A stretch of DNA of 64,000 bases from GCA-002282575 sp964493995 (GTDB taxonomy: Bacteria; Pseudomonadota; Gammaproteobacteria; Thiomicrospirales; Thiomicrospiraceae), in contig CAZBQD010000002.1 in the NCBI GenBank assembly GCA_964493995.1, forward strand, positions 33,179 to 97,178. Reading direction: 5' to 3'. Both the position numbers and the translations under genes were made by a program. A model generated the notes under the pieces. The model had not been told where the DNA came from. It saw nothing but the letters and a program-made list of their open reading frames with translations, and ran no database searches. Below are positions 62,265-64,000 of this stretch, piece by piece. The first letter of the stretch is position 1. Each line of letters opens with the position of its first letter.

Positions 62265-64000
62265 CCGGTTGCAGCGGTCGTAGCGGCCTGAACTTGCCCG
62301 CACCGATCTTGGCGCTGCTGCGCCAAAGGTAATCGCCGGTCAGGTTGATATGCTCCCAACCCAGCGGTGACAAGTACTGCAACAGCGCATCATCGACAGC
62401 GTGGCCGTTACCACGCAGGGCATTCGCGGCACGCTCCAGATAGACCGTGTTCCACAGCACGATGGCGGCCGTCACCAGGTTGAGGCCGCTGGCCCGGTAG
62501 CGCTGCTGCTCAAAACTGCGGTCACGGATTTCGCCCAGGCGGTTGAAGAATACGGCGCGGGCCAGCGCGTTGCGCGCTTCGCCCTTGTTCAGTCCAGCGT
62601 GGACGCGGCGGCGCAGCTCCACGCTTTGCAACCAGTCCAGGATGAACAGCGTGCGTTCGATGCGCCCCAGCTCGCGCAGGGCGATGGCTAAGCCGTTCTG
62701 GCGCGGATAGCTGCCGAGTTTCCGAAGCATCAGCGAGGCTGTCACCGTGCCCTGCTTGATCGAGGTCGCCAGCCGCAGAATTTCATCCCAGTGGGCACGA
62801 ATAGCCTTGATGTTCAGCCTGTCGCTGCTAATCATCGGTTTGAGCGCGTCATAGGCGGTATCCCCCTTGGGGATGAACAGCTTGGTGTCGCCCAGGTCAC
62901 GGATGCGCGGCGCAAAGCGGAAGCCCAGGAGATGCATCAGGGCAAAGACGTGATCGGTGAAGCCTGCCGTGTCGGTGTAGTGTTCCTCGATGCGCAGGTC
63001 GGACTCGTGGTACAGCAGGCCGTCAAGTACATAGGTCGAGTCGCGCACGCCGACATTGACCACCTTGGTGTGGAACGGCGCGTACTGGTCGGATATATGG
63101 GTGTAGAAGGTTCGCCCAGGGCTGCTGCCATATTTCGGGTTGATGTGACCGGTACTCTCGGCCTTGCTCCCGGTTCGGAAGTTCTGGCCGTCCGACGATG
63201 ACGTGGTGCCGTCGCCCCAGTGTTCGGCGAAGGGATGCCGGAATTGGGCGTTCACCAACTCGGCCAGCGCTGTCGAATAGGTTTCGTCGCGGGTATGCCA
63301 GGCTTGCAGCCAAGCGAGCTTGGCGTAGGTCGTGCCTGGGCAGGACTCGGCCATCTTGGTCAGGCCCAGGTTGATCGCGTCGGCTAGGATGGTGGTCAAC
63401 AGCAGGTTTTTGTCCTTGGCCAGGTCGCCCGATTTCAGGTGCGTGAAGTGGCGGGTGAAGCCCGTCCACTCATCGACTTCGAGCAGCAATTCGGTGATCT
63501 TGACGTGTGGCAGGATCATGGCCGTCTGGTCGATCAGCGCCTGCGCGGTGTCGGGCACCGCCGCATCCAGCGGCGTGATTTTCAAGCCGGACTCGGTGAT
63601 GATGGCATCGGGCAGATCGTTGGCCGCCGCCATGCGGTTGACGGTGGCAAGCTGCGTTTCCAGTAGGGTCAGCCGGTCGTGCAGATATTGGTCGCAGTCG
63701 GTGACAACGGCCAGCGGCAATGTGCTGGACTGCTTGAGGCTGGTGAACTTATCGGGCGGCACCAGGTAGTCCTCGAAGTCCTTGAACTGGCGCGAACCCT
63801 GCACCCAAATGTCGCCCGAGCGCAGCGAGTTCTTGAGTTCCGACAGTGCACACAGTTCGTAGTAGCGCCGGTCTATACCGGCATCGGTCATCACCAGTTT
63901 CTGCCAGCGCGGCTTGATGAAGCCGGTCGGCGCATCGGCGGGCACCTTGCGGGCGTTGTCGGTGTTCATGCCGCGCAGCACCTCAATGGCGTCGAGAACG
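62260..64000 (-). CDS. tnpA: Tn3-family transposase, C-terminal 580 residues
   Basis: The frame is open to the right edge of the window, so the N-terminus lies outside. The visible part has the DDE-transposase core of TnpA: VDEWTGFTRHFTHL, VGVRDSTYVLDGLLYHES, HYTDTAGFTDHVF and the C-terminal LSPLGWEHINLTGDY. Full TnpA proteins are about 990 residues, which fits a gene continuing about 1.2 kb further. The stop is inside the inverted repeat, as usual. No frame break was seen, so it may be active. Confidence 0.95.
   Translation of the reverse strand, partial: VLDAIEVLRGMNTDNARKVPADAPTGFIKPRWQKLVMTDAGIDRRYYELCALSELKNSLRSGDIWVQGSRQFKDFEDYLVPPDKFTSLKQSSTLPLAVVTDCDQYLHDRLTLLETQLATVNRMAAANDLPDAIITESGLKITPLDAAVPDTAQALIDQTAMILPHVKITELLLEVDEWTGFTRHFTHLKSGDLAKDKNLLLTTILADAINLGLTKMAESCPGTTYAKLAWLQAWHTRDETYSTALAELVNAQFRHPFAEHWGDGTTSSSDGQNFRTGSKAESTGHINPKYGSSPGRTFYTHISDQYAPFHTKVVNVGVRDSTYVLDGLLYHESDLRIEEHYTDTAGFTDHVFALMHLLGFRFAPRIRDLGDTKLFIPKGDTAYDALKPMISSDRLNIKAIRAHWDEILRLATSIKQGTVTASLMLRKLGSYPRQNGLAIALRELGRIERTLFILDWLQSVELRRRVHAGLNKGEARNALARAVFFNRLGEIRDRSFEQQRYRASGLNLVTAAIVLWNTVYLERAANALRGNGHAVDDALLQYLSPLGWEHINLTGDYLWRSSAKIGAGKFRPLRPLQPA

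Larger units (their letters stand above)
62227..64000 (-). mobile_element. Tn3-family transposon, one end in the window
   Basis: From the 38-bp inverted repeat to the window edge the GC content is visibly higher than in the rest of the sequence, and only tnpA is present. The cargo and the second repeat are outside the window. It sits inside an IS3-family element, which itself interrupts the antiporter gene. Confidence 0.92.

Noticed and set aside
62227..62303. N-terminal 26 residues of the IS3-like frame
   Set aside because: They are translated from the Tn3 inverted repeat and the tnpA 3' end, so they are not part of the IS transposase.

Overview
The window is about 62 kb of chromosome from a mid-GC gammaproteobacterium, ending on the right in the edge of a GC-rich Tn3-family transposon. 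Gammaproteobacterial markers are recC-recB-recD, tamA-tamB, yciB-yciI, slt and a spx/yffB-type gene. A Tat-exported sulfide:quinone-reductase-like flavoprotein, a secreted tandem rhodanese and two SulP transporters suggest a sulfur oxidiser, perhaps in or near the Thiotrichales. That placement is inference. No tRNA, rRNA or CRISPR array was seen.

Layout. 1-2.8 kb (minus): yciB, yciI, a single-domain asparaginase-like gene, an EamA transporter and an acidic protein cut by the window edge. 2.9-8.1 kb (minus): dapE, a cyclic-nucleotide-binding protein and a four-gene Mla-type lipid ABC system. 8.1-13.9 kb: amt, a tiny Cys-rich lipoprotein, a soluble sensor fused to CheW, and a SulP transporter. 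14.2-18.9 kb (plus): a five-gene operon with a circularly permuted ATP-grasp, alpha-E protein, transglutaminase and two AstE/AspA-like deacylases, the second of which has lost its metal ligands. 19.1-23.5 kb (minus): heavy-metal RND efflux. 23.7-30.8 kb (minus): secreted hydrolase, fabI, and slt / PhnD-like receptor / GGDEF-EAL. 31.2-32.9 kb (plus): SQR-like flavoprotein and a membrane partner. 33.0-36.0 kb (minus): EAL protein, degenerate GGDEF protein, and a solitary tyrosine recombinase next to a 16-6-16 bp inverted repeat. 36.0-49.6 kb (minus): one long operon of receptor-diguanylate cyclase, recC, a Phd/PIN toxin-antitoxin pair, recB, recD and rlmC. 49.6-58.6 kb: tamA-tamB, two more GGDEF-type proteins and a rhodanese. 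58.8-62.0 kb (plus): yffB-like, SulP and a CPA2 antiporter. 62.0-64.0 kb: the antiporter is cut by an IS3-family element, itself cut by a Tn3-family transposon.

How genes work together. Six proteins carry GGDEF and/or EAL domains; two GGDEF motifs are degenerate, and two proteins are physically or transcriptionally tied to periplasmic binding proteins, so c-di-GMP sensing is a strong theme. The RecBCD operon is unusual in three ways: it is led by a sensory cyclase, it has a toxin-antitoxin module between recC and recB in toxin-first order, and recC itself carries about 47 extra codons derived from a dispersed repeat whose relative lies upstream of slt. Two 116-bp REPIN-like repeats and one related hairpin are scattered between operons.

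The best candidates for undescribed biology are the toxin-antitoxin pair inside recCBD, the repeat-derived peptide in RecC, and the ATP-grasp/alpha-E/transglutaminase cluster with an active/inactive deacylase pair.
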